A stretch of DNA of 18,784 nt from an uncultured Bacteroidales bacterium (lineage in GTDB: Bacteria; Bacteroidota; Bacteroidia; Bacteroidales; UBA4417). A program made the translations under genes and the position numbers. This document shows positions 1 through 7,385 of this stretch, in pieces. The notes below the pieces were generated by a model. The model was not told where the DNA came from, did not search any database, and saw nothing but the letters and a program-made list of their open reading frames with translations. The stretch lies in assembly GCA_937965665.1 (NCBI GenBank), contig CALCJE010000008.1, positions 1 through 18,784 on the forward strand. Direction: 5' to 3'. Every line of letters starts with the position of its first letter. The first letter of the stretch is position 1.

Positions 1-45
1 TCACTTCTTCTTTCGTCTTACAGATTGTTGTCGTGATTGGGAGTG

Positions 46-76
46 CAAAGGTAAAACCTTTTTTGATTCCTGCAAC
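46..76 (-). promoter_or_regulatory. Leftward promoter, Bacteroidota -33/-7 type (nearest the left edge)
   Basis: On the minus strand the -7 box reads TACCTTTG (46-53), an exact match to TAnnTTTG. A -33-like GTTG lies at 73-76, leaving a 19-base spacer. Transcription would begin near position 39 and leave the window. The box sits in T-rich sequence, as strong promoters of this group often do. Confidence 0.55.
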
Positions 77-138
77 TTTTTCTTTAAAAAGTTTCAAACA
101 TTTTTTTTAAAGAACTTCGTTGTTTTTGAATCGGGCTG

Positions 139-169
139 CAAAGGTAAAACTAATTTTGAAACGAACAAG
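139..169 (-). promoter_or_regulatory. Leftward promoter, middle of the tandem set
   Basis: The minus strand reads TACCTTTG at 139-146, identical to the box at 46-53. A CTTG at 166-169 leaves the same 19-base spacer. The flanking bases (GTTTTACCTTTGCA) are shared with the first promoter, so the two may be related by duplication or by selection for strength. Confidence 0.5.
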
Positions 170-296
170 AAATTTTTAATAATAATTTAATAATTTTTTA
201 ATTTGTTTCTAGTCAGTATTATACATTCCGGCTAACCGTTTAGTATAATGTTTTTGCCCTGCAAACCTTCAATGAACTGTCTCTGTTAGGAGGGTG

Positions 297-327
297 CAAA
301 AGTAGTATATTAATTTTAATGTGCAAC
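297..327 (-). promoter_or_regulatory. Leftward promoter, distal of the tandem set
   Basis: The minus strand reads TACTTTTG at 297-304, matching TAnnTTTG. A GTTG at 324-327 gives a 19-base spacer again. It is the furthest upstream of three similarly built promoters that all fire toward the left edge. Confidence 0.5.
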
Positions 328-427
328 AAAAATGATAAAATAATTTAATAAAATATTGAAATGTGTTGATATACAGGATTATATGATGAAATTATTTTAA
401 TTTTAAGTTTTCAAACACTTTATTTTG

Positions 428-435
428 TTACTTTG
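428..435 (+). promoter_or_regulatory. Possible -7 box for the barrel-protein gene
   Basis: TTACTTTG differs from TAnnTTTG at one position and lies about 22 bases before the start codon. A leader of roughly 16 bases would follow. No convincing -33 element is visible at the expected distance, so this is a weak call. Confidence 0.35.
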
Positions 436-457
436 GTTTTGAATTTTAATAATCGCG

Positions 458-1036
458 ATGATGAAAAAATATGCTGTTAGAATAAGGTTATGTTGTAAAA
501 TACTCCTGGTTTTAACTGGGTTATTAACAACCAGGCCTGCTTCATGCCAATATTATGGTGGTGATAATACAGCGAAACCGTCTTTTGCTTCTCATTTGTT
601 TTTCGGTGGTGGATTGGGATTGCAATTTGGATCGATGACACTGATTGAGGTTTCACCTCTGGTTGGATATAAAGTAACGCCTAAATTTAGTATCGGAATT
701 AGTCCTACATATAAATACTACCATTACAATGATTATTACGGTCCGTCCCTCGATTTAAAAACGAATGTATTTGGTGGAAGTTTGTTTTCGAGATATGTGA
801 TCTGGGAAAATCTCTTTGCCCACATTGAGTTTGAAACCCTGGCCTATAATACCGAAGTCCCCGGGTACCCGGTTACAAGAGAGCAATTTAACAGTTTCTT
901 TGTTGGGGGAGGTTACAACCAGCCTATTGGCGGAAATTCTGCAATGTATATTCTGGCACTATGGAATTTAAATGATACTCCAAATTCGCCTTATGTAAAC
1001 CCGGTGATACGTGTTGGATTTAGTGTAGGGCTCTAA
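458..1036 (+). CDS. Small outer-membrane beta-barrel protein (porin-like, family uncertain)
   Basis: This encodes 192 residues with an N-terminal signal sequence: basic start, hydrophobic core at about residues 13-24, and likely cleavage before Gln31. Cys30 precedes the cleavage site, but the surrounding PASC is a poor lipobox, so a lipoprotein is less likely. The mature part alternates short aromatic and glycine-rich segments (for example FFGGGLGLQFG, VGYKVTPKFSIGISPTYKYY, and the final VIRVGFSVGL) in the manner of an 8-stranded barrel. I cannot assign a ligand or specific role. A second Met immediately follows the first, so the start could be 461. No Shine-Dalgarno sequence is visible, as is usual in this phylum. 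It is a single-gene transcript ended by the hairpin at 1073-1104. Confidence 0.75.
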   Translation: MMKKYAVRIRLCCKILLVLTGLLTTRPASCQYYGGDNTAKPSFASHLFFGGGLGLQFGSMTLIEVSPLVGYKVTPKFSIGISPTYKYYHYNDYYGPSLDLKTNVFGGSLFSRYVIWENLFAHIEFETLAYNTEVPGYPVTREQFNSFFVGGGYNQPIGGNSAMYILALWNLNDTPNSPYVNPVIRVGFSVGL

Positions 1037-1072
1037 AAATATTATTGGTTCAATACCTTATTATATGTAAAT

Positions 1073-1104
1073 AAAAGAGGCTGCCTTCCAGAGCAGCCTC
1101 TTTT
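1073..1104. terminator. Bidirectional terminator between the barrel gene and pepD
   Basis: A perfect 12-bp stem (AAAAGAGGCTGC at 1073-1084 with GCAGCCTCTTTT at 1093-1104) encloses an 8-base loop. The A/T ends give a T tract on both strands, so it can stop both converging genes (stop codons at 1036 and 1125). Confidence 0.85.
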
Positions 1105-1124
1105 ATTATTGTTGATTTCAATAC

Positions 1125-2582
1125 TTAGTGTGGTATATTTTTTAATACTTCCAGTGTCAGATCCCAAAACTTCTGAACAGTTGCAATTTCGAGTCGTTCG
1201 TCGGGGGAATGTGCTCCTTTAATGGTAGGGCCATACGAAATCATATCAATTCCAGGGTATTGTTCGCCGATCAGGCCGCACTCAAGACCTGCGTGAATAG
1301 CGAGTACCTTAGGTTCGTTACCGAATAATTTATGGTATGCTTTACGGGTTGTCTCCAGGATAGGTGATTTGGGATTAGGTGTCCATCCAGGGTAACCGTC
1401 GTTGTGAACTATTTTTGCACCGGCAAGCCTGAAAACGCTTTCAACCATATTAACAACATCTTCTTTTCCATGCTCAGATGAACTTCGCTGGCTGGTTCCG
1501 ATTTCAATTACTTTCTCATTCATCTTTACAGAGGCAAGATTTGTTGAGGTTTCAACGAAATTCGGGATATCAGCCGACATGGCTATTACCCCGTGCGGAC
1601 AAGCATATAACGCATTCAGCAGGCGGTCCTGTGTTGACAGATCGATCAGGAATGAAGGCAGTTCTGTTTGCTGGTAGCTGATCAGCAGACCGGGTTCGGT
1701 AATCCGGTATTCCTGTTTCAGTGTTGCATTGAATTTTTTTACGTATTGGATGAAATCATTACTGAACCGGTTAGGCACGATGATATTCGCATATGCTTCG
1801 CGTGCTATTGCATTGCGAAGGTTACCTCCATCGATTTCCGAAAGCCTGATTTCGAACAAATGGCTTGAACTCCAGAGCAACCTGTTTAAAATTTTAACGG
1901 CATTGCCCCGTCCTTTGTTGATGTCATCACCAGAATGACCACCCTGTAAACCTGAAACCCTGATCTGGAACCCGGTGAAGTCGAAATTTACAGCAACCCT
2001 CGAATAGTTCATAAAAAGTTTTGTGTCCTGGCCACCGGCACACCCGATGAATAATTCACCTTCATCTTCTGAATCAAGGTTTAGGAGCACTTTGCCTTTC
2101 AGGAATCCGGGTTTTAATCCTTTAGCACCGGTGAGACCGGTTTCTTCATCAATGGTGAATAGCATTTCGAGCGGACCATGTTCAATATCGGTTGCTTCAA
2201 GGATTGCAAGTTGGGTGGCTATCCCTATTCCATCGTCGGCGCCCAGGGTTGTACCGGTTGCTTTGATCCATTCGCCATCGCGTCGCGGAATGATAGGATC
2301 ATTTTCAAAATCATGATATGTGTCACTGTTTTTTTCGCACACCATATCAATATGACTTTGCAACACGGCTGTCGGAACGTGCTCATAACCTGCGGAAGCT
2401 GGTTTGCGGATAAGTATATTGCCTACTTCATCAGTTTCGTGTTCTAGATTTAGTCGGCGCGCTACACCTATGATATAGTCGGAGATCAGTTTTTCTTTTT
2501 TCGATGGCCTTGGCACGTTGCAAATCTCTCCAAAATACTGCCAAACTTTTTCAGGCTGCAGTCCTTCAAATACATTGTTCAT
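1125..2582 (-). CDS. pepD: Cytosolic non-specific dipeptidase / aminoacyl-histidine dipeptidase (peptidase family M20)
   Basis: The 485-residue product matches the length of E. coli PepD, a two-zinc aminopeptidase that splits Xaa-His and other dipeptides in the cytoplasm. The metal and catalytic residues are all in place: His77 and Asp79 in SHIDM, Asp116 in GADDG, the base Glu146 with Glu147 in DEETG, Asp170, and His458 in KGAHSP. These align with the E. coli residues at a constant offset of three. The dimerisation or lid domain lies between about residues 195 and 385 and includes GGHSGDD (214-220). A probable -7 box lies just upstream at 2608-2615, and transcription ends at the shared hairpin at 1073-1104. 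rpe lies upstream on the same strand after a 167-base gap, so co-transcription is possible but pepD seems to have its own promoter. Its likely role is recycling of imported or turnover peptides. Confidence 0.95.
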   Translation of the reverse strand: MNNVFEGLQPEKVWQYFGEICNVPRPSKKEKLISDYIIGVARRLNLEHETDEVGNILIRKPASAGYEHVPTAVLQSHIDMVCEKNSDTYHDFENDPIIPRRDGEWIKATGTTLGADDGIGIATQLAILEATDIEHGPLEMLFTIDEETGLTGAKGLKPGFLKGKVLLNLDSEDEGELFIGCAGGQDTKLFMNYSRVAVNFDFTGFQIRVSGLQGGHSGDDINKGRGNAVKILNRLLWSSSHLFEIRLSEIDGGNLRNAIAREAYANIIVPNRFSNDFIQYVKKFNATLKQEYRITEPGLLISYQQTELPSFLIDLSTQDRLLNALYACPHGVIAMSADIPNFVETSTNLASVKMNEKVIEIGTSQRSSSEHGKEDVVNMVESVFRLAGAKIVHNDGYPGWTPNPKSPILETTRKAYHKLFGNEPKVLAIHAGLECGLIGEQYPGIDMISYGPTIKGAHSPDERLEIATVQKFWDLTLEVLKNIPH

Positions 2583-2607
2583 ATACGCTGACGAATTTTA
2601 TTATATG

Positions 2608-2615
2608 CAAATATA
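2608..2615 (-). promoter_or_regulatory. -7 box of the pepD promoter
   Basis: The minus strand reads TATATTTG, an exact TAnnTTTG match, 26 bases before the pepD start codon. I see no clear -33 element at the usual spacing, so the call rests on the -7 box and its position. Confidence 0.5.
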
Positions 2616-2749
2616 TGCCATAAATATTGAAATGCTTACTGCTTGATAAAATAAAAAGAGTGTAGTATAAAATACTGATTAAATGTGTATTAAAGATGCA
2701 ATAAATGTGGATGAGGCAAAAAAATATCCTGAATCGGTGGCTTTTGGCT

Positions 2750-3400
2750 TTATTTTACACCCATTAATTTTAGGATCGTTTCCTGGGGATTGGATGAAGA
2801 GAAAACGGTATTACCTGCCACCAGAACATCTGCTCCATGCTGCACTAATCCGGATGCATTCGATATGTCAACACCTCCATCTACCTCTATCAATATATTT
2901 TTGCCAGTTGCCCCGATCATTTGTTTGAGCGCGGCAATTTTGCGGTATGTGTTTTCGATAAATTTCTGACCACCAAAACCAGGATTTACTGACATCAGGA
3001 GAACCATATCCAGGTCAGGGAGTATTTCGGAGAGTACATTAACCGGGGTATGCGGGTTTAAAACGATACCGGCTTTTATCCCAAGTTCATGAATCATAGC
3101 CACCGAACGGTGCAGATGAACTGAGGCTTCGTAATGAAATGTAATCATATCTGCGCCCGCGTCGCGGAAAGTTTCAAAATACCGTTCCGGCTGAACAATC
3201 ATCAAATGTACATCCAGTATTTTTTTTGAAGCTTTCCGTACTGCTTTTATAATCGGGATTCCATATGAAATATTCGGAACAAAAACACCATCCATCACAT
3301 CAATATGAATCCATTCGGCCTGGCTTTGGTTAATCATTTCAATGTCTTTTCCAAGATTCAGGAAATCGGCGCTCAGGATGGAGGGGGCAATGATAGGCAT
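2750..3400 (-). CDS. rpe: Ribulose-phosphate 3-epimerase
   Basis: The product has 216 residues, the normal size. It interconverts D-ribulose 5-phosphate and D-xylulose 5-phosphate in the pentose phosphate pathway, in the cytoplasm. The TIM-barrel signatures are clear: PSILSADF (6-13), HIDVMDGVFVPN (32-43) with metal ligand His32 and the acid/base Asp34, DVHLM with His65, the loop SVNPGFGGQKF (137-147), and EVDGGVD (172-178) with catalytic Asp174. The phosphate site VAGNTVF follows at 194-200. It lies 93 bases downstream of the sigma-factor gene, and the sigma-factor terminator at 3460-3487 stands between them. I could not find a convincing -7 box in the short gap; a degenerate TACTTTTA lies at 3429-3436. 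Confidence 0.97.
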   Translation of the reverse strand: MPIIAPSILSADFLNLGKDIEMINQSQAEWIHIDVMDGVFVPNISYGIPIIKAVRKASKKILDVHLMIVQPERYFETFRDAGADMITFHYEASVHLHRSVAMIHELGIKAGIVLNPHTPVNVLSEILPDLDMVLLMSVNPGFGGQKFIENTYRKIAALKQMIGATGKNILIEVDGGVDISNASGLVQHGADVLVAGNTVFSSSNPQETILKLMGVK

Positions 3401-3459
3401 AGTGGCGAAATGTTTAAGGACGTAATTTTAAAAGTATAAAAGTAGATAAAAATTATAAA

Positions 3460-3487
3460 AAAAGAGCGGACAACAATCCGCTCTTTT
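3460..3487 (-). terminator. Terminator of the sigma-factor gene
   Basis: An 11-bp perfect stem (AAAAGAGCGGA at 3460-3470 with TCCGCTCTTTT at 3477-3487) has a 6-base loop. On the minus strand it is followed by seven Ts, seven bases past the stop codon at 3494. Confidence 0.85.
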
Positions 3488-3493
3488 AAAATA

Positions 3494-4357
3494 TTACCCA
3501 AGGTAAGTTTTCAGTATTTTGCTTCGTGCAGTATGTTTCAGCCTGCGGATAGCTTTTTCTTTTATTTGCCGTACACGCTCGCGGGTGAGATCGAATTTTT
3601 CGCCGATTTCTTCGAGTGTATAAGGATGGCTGCCGTTGAGGCCAAAATATAATTTGATAACATCGGCTTCGCGGGGAGTAAGCGTTGAAATGGCGCGATC
3701 AATTTCCTTACGCAGTGATTCGTACAGAAGACCGGTTTCAGGAGTTGGTCCGTCGTCGCTGCGAAGTACATCGTACATCGTATTGTCTTCGTCCTGAATT
3801 AAAGGTGCGTCCATCGAAACATGGCGACCACTGTTGCGCATCGATTCTTTTACTTCGTTCTCGCTGATTTCGAGCAGGGTTGCAATTTCGTCGCTGTTAG
3901 GCTCGCGTTCATACTCTTGTTCGAGTTTAGCGTAAGCTTTATTGATTTTATTTATTGCTCCGATTTTATTGAGCGGTAGCCTGACAATACGCGATTGTTC
4001 GGCCAAAGCCTGAAGAATGGATTGACGAATCCACCAAACGGCATAGGAAATAAATTTAAAACCACGGGTTTCGTCGAAACGTTGCGCTGCTTTTATAAGA
4101 CCAAGGTTCCCTTCGTTGATAAGGTCAGGCAGGCTGAGTCCCTGGTTCTGATATTGTTTTGAAACTGAAACCACGAAACGGAGGTTGGCTTTGGTAAGTT
4201 TTTCGAGCGCTGCGCGGTCGCCTTGTTTGATGCGTTGAGCAAGCTGTACTTCTTCTTCGGCCGTAATCAGTTCAACTTTACCGATCTCCTGCAGGTATTT
4301 GTCAAGCGAAGCGGTTTCGCGGTTGGTAACTTGTTTAGTTATTTTGAGTTGCCTCAT
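3494..4357 (-). CDS. rpoD: Primary sigma factor, short Bacteroidota form (sigma-70 family, RpoD/SigA)
   Basis: Starting at the ATG at 4355-4357 gives 287 residues, MRQLKITKQV onward, the usual size and start of the primary sigma in this phylum. An in-frame start at 4423 would lie inside the pnp terminator and add residues with no family resemblance, so I reject it. Region 1.2 spans about 15-48, region 2 about 49-119 with DLINEGNLGLIKA (79-91) and the -10-reading helix FKFISYAVWWIRQSI (100-114), region 3 about 128-205, and region 4 about 219-275 with the helix-turn-helix TLEEIGEKFDLTRERVRQIK (247-266). The long acidic region 1.1 of proteobacterial RpoD is absent. Its targets are the TAnnTTTG promoters seen throughout the window. 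The gene is monocistronic by its flanking terminators. A weak promoter could lie within 4360-4424 (TTTG at 4421-4424), but no good -7 box is visible. Confidence 0.96.
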   Translation of the reverse strand: MRQLKITKQVTNRETASLDKYLQEIGKVELITAEEEVQLAQRIKQGDRAALEKLTKANLRFVVSVSKQYQNQGLSLPDLINEGNLGLIKAAQRFDETRGFKFISYAVWWIRQSILQALAEQSRIVRLPLNKIGAINKINKAYAKLEQEYEREPNSDEIATLLEISENEVKESMRNSGRHVSMDAPLIQDEDNTMYDVLRSDDGPTPETGLLYESLRKEIDRAISTLTPREADVIKLYFGLNGSHPYTLEEIGEKFDLTRERVRQIKEKAIRRLKHTARSKILKTYLG

Positions 4358-4421
4358 AGTATGAATTTTGTGTTGGCGTTCTCTATACGCAATAAATAAG
4401 ATGTAGGTTTCACATTTGTGC

Positions 4422-4463
4422 AAAAAAACACCTTCCCGTTAATAAATAAGGGGAAGGTGTTTT
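4422..4463 (-). terminator. Terminator of pnp
   Basis: A perfect 13-bp stem (AAAACACCTTCCC at 4425-4437 with GGGAAGGTGTTTT at 4451-4463) has a 13-base loop and is followed on the minus strand by a seven-T tract (4422-4428). It lies directly between the pnp stop codon (4477) and the sigma-factor start. Confidence 0.85.
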
Positions 4464-4476
4464 GTTTTTGACCAAA

Positions 4477-6609
4477 TTATTTTGCTCCGTCTGTATTCTC
4501 GGGGCGAGGAAGCAATACTTTGCGGGAAAGTTTCAGCTTGCCGGTTTTAGGATCTACTTCTATCAGTTTAACGTCAATTTTATCGCCAACTTTAAGTACG
4601 CTTTCCACGTCTTTCAGCCTGCTCCATTCAATTTCCGAAATATGGAGTAAACCATCTTTGCCAGGCAGTATTTCTACAAAAGCACCAAAAGCAGTAATGG
4701 TTTTAACGGTTCCGTTATATACTTCACCAACTTCGGGAACGGCAACAATACGTTTGATTTTTTCTTTCACGGCATCAATGGAAGCTTTGTTGCTCGAAAC
4801 TACATCAATGATTCCGAATTCACCTACTTCTTCGATTACGATGGTGGTTCCGGTTTCGCGTTGCATTTCCTGGATAATTTTACCACCTGGCCCGATTACG
4901 GCACCGATAAATTCACGCGGTATCGTCAGTTTAACGATACGGGGAACGTGTGGTTTGTAATCTTCGCGGGGTTCGGTAATGGTTTTAGCCATTTCGCCCA
5001 GTATGTGCAAACGTCCTAAGCGGGCCTGTTCCATGGCTTGTGCCATAATTTCAGCCGAAAGGCCATCCACTTTAATATCCATCTGGCAAGCGGTTATCCC
5101 GTCGCGGGTACCGGTTACCTTGAAATCCATATCGCCCAGGTGGTCCTCGTCGCCGAGAATATCACTCAAAATGGAGAATTTAGATCCTTCGGTGATCAAA
5201 CCCATGGCTATACCAGCAACCGGTTTTATGAGTTTTACACCGGCATCGAGCAATGCAAGGGTTCCGGCACAAACTGTGGCCATGGAAGAAGAACCGTTCG
5301 ATTCGAGAATATCACTTACCACGCGAACGGTGTAAGGATTTATATCTTTCGAAGGCATCATTGGCTTTAACGCGCGCAGCGCAAGGTTTCCATGCCCGAT
5401 TTCGCGACGACCAACTCCCATGATACGTTTTACTTCGCCAGTTGAAAAAGGAGGGAAGTTATAGTGAAGCAGGAAATCCTGTTCGCCCTGAATAACTACA
5501 CCATCAATATCCTGAGTGTCAAGTTTTGATCCCAGGGTAACCGTGGTAAGCGACTGTGTTTCTCCACGTGTGAAGATCGCCGATCCATGTGCTGTTGGCA
5601 GATAATCTACTTCCGACCAAATCGGGCGTATTTCATCCAGTTTACGGCCATCGAGCCTGCGTTTATCGTTCAGAATCATATCACGCATTGCTTTTTTCTC
5701 AACATCGTGATAGTAACGGCCGATGAGCGGTGCGTTTTCGGCAGCAAAGTCAGGATCAAGTGTTTCTGTGAATTCCTGTTTTATTGCAGCGAAAGCTTCG
5801 GTACGTTCTTTTTTACCTGAGCCCGACATGGCGACCTTGTAAATTTTATCGTAGCAGAAGTTAAAAACTGAAGCTTTTAATTCTTCATCATTTTTTTCGT
5901 GGCAATATTCGCGTTTTGGTGACGATTTTTCAATCATTCCGGCAAGTTCCAGCTGCGCTTTGCAAGCCAGTTTGATATGTTTGTGTGCAAACTCAATGGC
6001 ATCAACCATAGCCTGCTCCGAAACTTCTTTCATTTCGCCTTCAACCATCATAATGTTGGCTTCGGTAGCAGCAACAATAATGTCGATATCAGCTGTTTCG
6101 AGCTGGCTTATTTCAGGATTCACAACATAAGTGCCACCAACACGTGCAACGCGAACTTCGCTTACAGGTCCGTTGAAGGGTATATCTGATACAGCCAGGG
6201 CGCTTGAAGCTGCCAAACAAGCCAGTGCATCTGGTAAAATTGTTTCGTCGGACGAAATCAGGGTAACGATCACCTGAACTTCCGCGTGATAATTGTCGGG
6301 GAATAATGGCCGCAGGGCGCGGTCAATTAATCTTGAAATTAAAATTTCATTATCCGAAGGACGCGCTTCTCTTTTGAAGAATCCTCCGGGGAATCTGCCT
6401 GAGGCAGCATATTTTTCGCGATACTCAACCGAAAGTGGCATGAAATCCACGTTTTCTTTAGCATCTTTTGCTGCGACTACGGTTGCCAGCAGCATAGTAT
6501 TACCCATTTTTACAACACAAGCTCCATCAGCTTGTTTGGCAAGTTTGCCTGTTTCAATCGAAATCATGCGTCCGTCGCCAATGTCGAAGGTTTTAACAAT
6601 TCCTTCCAT
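4477..6609 (-). CDS. pnp: Polyribonucleotide nucleotidyltransferase (PNPase)
   Basis: The product has 710 residues, the full family length. It degrades RNA 3' to 5' with phosphate and releases nucleoside diphosphates, acting as a trimer and often with a helicase or RNase E/G partner. Two RNase PH domains lie at about 1-145 and 315-540, joined by a helical domain. The active-site block SDILGDEDHLGDMDFK (482-497) keeps Asp489, Asp495 and Lys497. The KH domain carries the VIGPGGKII loop (571-579), and the S1 domain occupies about 625-695 (GTVKTITAFGAFVEI at 633-647). AGAGG-like pairing is good here: AGAGG lies 6 bases before the ATG, unusual among these genes. It follows rpsO as in many bacteria, but a terminator and a structured 220-base leader intervene, so it probably has separate control. 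Confidence 0.98.
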   Translation of the reverse strand: MEGIVKTFDIGDGRMISIETGKLAKQADGACVVKMGNTMLLATVVAAKDAKENVDFMPLSVEYREKYAASGRFPGGFFKREARPSDNEILISRLIDRALRPLFPDNYHAEVQVIVTLISSDETILPDALACLAASSALAVSDIPFNGPVSEVRVARVGGTYVVNPEISQLETADIDIIVAATEANIMMVEGEMKEVSEQAMVDAIEFAHKHIKLACKAQLELAGMIEKSSPKREYCHEKNDEELKASVFNFCYDKIYKVAMSGSGKKERTEAFAAIKQEFTETLDPDFAAENAPLIGRYYHDVEKKAMRDMILNDKRRLDGRKLDEIRPIWSEVDYLPTAHGSAIFTRGETQSLTTVTLGSKLDTQDIDGVVIQGEQDFLLHYNFPPFSTGEVKRIMGVGRREIGHGNLALRALKPMMPSKDINPYTVRVVSDILESNGSSSMATVCAGTLALLDAGVKLIKPVAGIAMGLITEGSKFSILSDILGDEDHLGDMDFKVTGTRDGITACQMDIKVDGLSAEIMAQAMEQARLGRLHILGEMAKTITEPREDYKPHVPRIVKLTIPREFIGAVIGPGGKIIQEMQRETGTTIVIEEVGEFGIIDVVSSNKASIDAVKEKIKRIVAVPEVGEVYNGTVKTITAFGAFVEILPGKDGLLHISEIEWSRLKDVESVLKVGDKIDVKLIEVDPKTGKLKLSRKVLLPRPENTDGAK

Positions 6610-6830
6610 AATTTACCTCTTTATTTCTATTGTGTAACATAAGGTGCTTTGTTTTGTGCGTAACCGGTTAAATAGAGCACCACGGATCAACCGGTTTTGT
6701 TTATGCCCGCCTTGTTTTTTGCCTGGCGGTACTGGCATTAATCGTGCTTAAGGAAAGGATTACCGACTCTACATCAATAACTGCTGCTTTGCTCCGGTTA
6801 GGTTCCGAACAAAAAACTAGTTCGTATCAA
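6610..6830 (-). promoter_or_regulatory. Structured pnp leader region
   Basis: This gap holds no ORF but several inverted repeats upstream of pnp. These are CGAAC/GTTCG (6806-6810 with 6820-6824), CCGCC/GGCGG (6707-6711 with 6725-6729), and GGTGCT/AGCACC (6643-6648 with 6676-6681). The palindrome AACCGGTT occurs twice (6662-6669 and 6689-6696). No exact TAnnTTTG box is visible, so the promoter position is open. In E. coli, PNPase controls its own mRNA through a folded leader; similar control here is my inference. Confidence 0.4.
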
Positions 6831-6833
6831 TAC

Positions 6834-6861
6834 AAAAAAAGGCAATTTGAAGATTGCCTTT
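6834..6861 (-). terminator. Terminator of rpsO
   Basis: A 9-bp stem (AAAGGCAAT at 6838-6846 with ATTGCCTTT at 6853-6861) encloses a 6-base loop. Seven Ts follow on the minus strand. It lies 25 bases past the rpsO stop codon. Confidence 0.8.
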
Positions 6862-6885
6862 CTGTGTATAAAATCATGTAACCGA

Positions 6886-7155
6886 TTACTTGCGAAGTCC
6901 TAACTTGGCAATAATAGCACGGTAACGTTCGATGTCTTTCTTTTTGAGGTAATCAAGCATTTTACGTCGTTTACCTACCAAACGGACCAGTGACCGCTGC
7001 GTTGCAAGGTCCTTTTTGTTCTCTTTCAGGTGTTCGGTCAGATGTTTGATACGGAAGGTGAAGAGGGCTACCTGGCCTTCTGCTGATCCTGTATCGGCAT
7101 CAGATTGTCCGTTTTCTTTGAATAAATCTTTTTTGATTTCAGGCGTTAAATACAT
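6886..7155 (-). CDS. rpsO: 30S ribosomal protein S15
   Basis: The 89-residue product has the standard S15 length and layout: an N-terminal helix, then the 16S rRNA contact segment TGSAEGQVALFTFRIKHLTEHL (partly at about 22-43), and the basic C-terminal hairpin RSLVRLVGKRRKMLDYLKKK (54-73). S15 is a primary binding protein that nucleates the 30S platform and makes an intersubunit bridge. It is transcribed divergently from the carotenoid operon, from a promoter with its -7 box at 7200-7207, and ends at the hairpin at 6834-6861. The leader is about 40 bases, which could allow the autoregulation known for S15 in other bacteria, but I see no specific structure that proves it. Confidence 0.98.
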   Translation of the reverse strand: MYLTPEIKKDLFKENGQSDADTGSAEGQVALFTFRIKHLTEHLKENKKDLATQRSLVRLVGKRRKMLDYLKKKDIERYRAIIAKLGLRK

Positions 7156-7199
7156 ATCTGTGTAACGTTTAATTGCTTATCTTTCCATTTTTCGGGCTG

Positions 7200-7207
7200 C
7201 AAAAGTA
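7200..7207 (-). promoter_or_regulatory. -7 box of the rpsO promoter
   Basis: The minus strand reads TACTTTTG, followed by GCAGCCCG, the same GC-flanked context as the leftward promoters at 46-53 and 139-146. The -33 element is only approximate (a GTTT about 20 bases upstream, in a T-rich tract). Confidence 0.6.
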
Positions 7208-7285
7208 CAACTAATACTTCAAATAAAAAACTTTTAATCGAATTTTTTATTTGATATTCAATCTGTTTCTCGCAGAATAAATCAG

Positions 7286-7319
7286 GTTGTAAATGCTGTG
7301 CAAAATTAAGTTAAATTTG
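7286..7319 (+). promoter_or_regulatory. Promoter of the carotenoid operon
   Basis: TAAATTTG at 7312-7319 matches TAnnTTTG exactly, with GTTG at 7286-7289 as a -33 candidate (22-base spacer, slightly long). Transcription would start near 7326 and give a leader of almost 100 bases that includes the inverted repeat and two tiny ORFs before crtI. Confidence 0.55.
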
Positions 7320-7349
7320 ACTAGGATGATGCAGGTGTATTACGTTTTA

Positions 7350-7383
7350 TTTGTTTAATAATACTGATTTATTATTAAACAAA
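7350..7383 (+). repeat. Perfect 14-bp inverted repeat in the crtI leader (candidate operator or hairpin)
   Basis: The arms TTTGTTTAATAATA (7350-7363) and TATTATTAAACAAA (7370-7383) are perfectly complementary around the spacer CTGATT. No T tract follows, so it is not an ordinary terminator. Its position just past the predicted start of transcription and 40 bases before crtI fits an operator for a dimeric repressor. Carotenoid genes in several bacteria are controlled by MerR-family light-responsive repressors, but assigning one here is inference, since no regulator gene is in the window. Confidence 0.65.
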
Positions 7384-7385
7384 AC

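Larger units (their letters stand above)
1..457. other. AT-rich intergenic region with leftward promoters
   Basis: I see no coding frame of substance in this stretch. It is rich in A and T runs and holds three copies of the Bacteroidota -7 box on the minus strand (listed separately), all pointing off the left edge. It also holds a weak plus-strand promoter for the barrel gene at 458. The minus-strand text between the first and second leftward promoters includes AAGTTCTTTAAA, which resembles leader sequence often seen before 16S rRNA in this phylum. That resemblance is from memory and is only suggestive. Confidence 0.6.

Noticed and set aside
2023..2316. Plus-strand frame of 97 codons inside pepD
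   Set aside because: It lies wholly within the pepD coding region on the opposite strand, resembles no protein, and pepD has all catalytic residues. It is a codon-bias shadow, as are the smaller frames in this region.
2711..2750. Possible rpe terminator in a T-rich stretch
   Set aside because: A seven-T run on the minus strand is preceded only by a very weak stem, so I do not call it.
2683..2928. Plus-strand frame of 81 codons at the end of rpe
   Set aside because: Two thirds of it is antisense to rpe, and the part outside is AT-rich intergenic sequence with no promoter box.
4358..4423. N-terminal extension of the sigma factor from an upstream start at 4423
   Set aside because: The extra 22 residues have no resemblance to the family and the start lies in the T tract of the pnp terminator. 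The ATG at 4357 gives the usual 287-residue form.
4520..4960. Plus-strand frame of 146 codons inside pnp
   Set aside because: It is antisense to the S1 and KH domains of pnp, with a Ser/Thr/Pro-rich low-complexity translation. pnp is certain, so this is a shadow, as is the one at 4979-5335.
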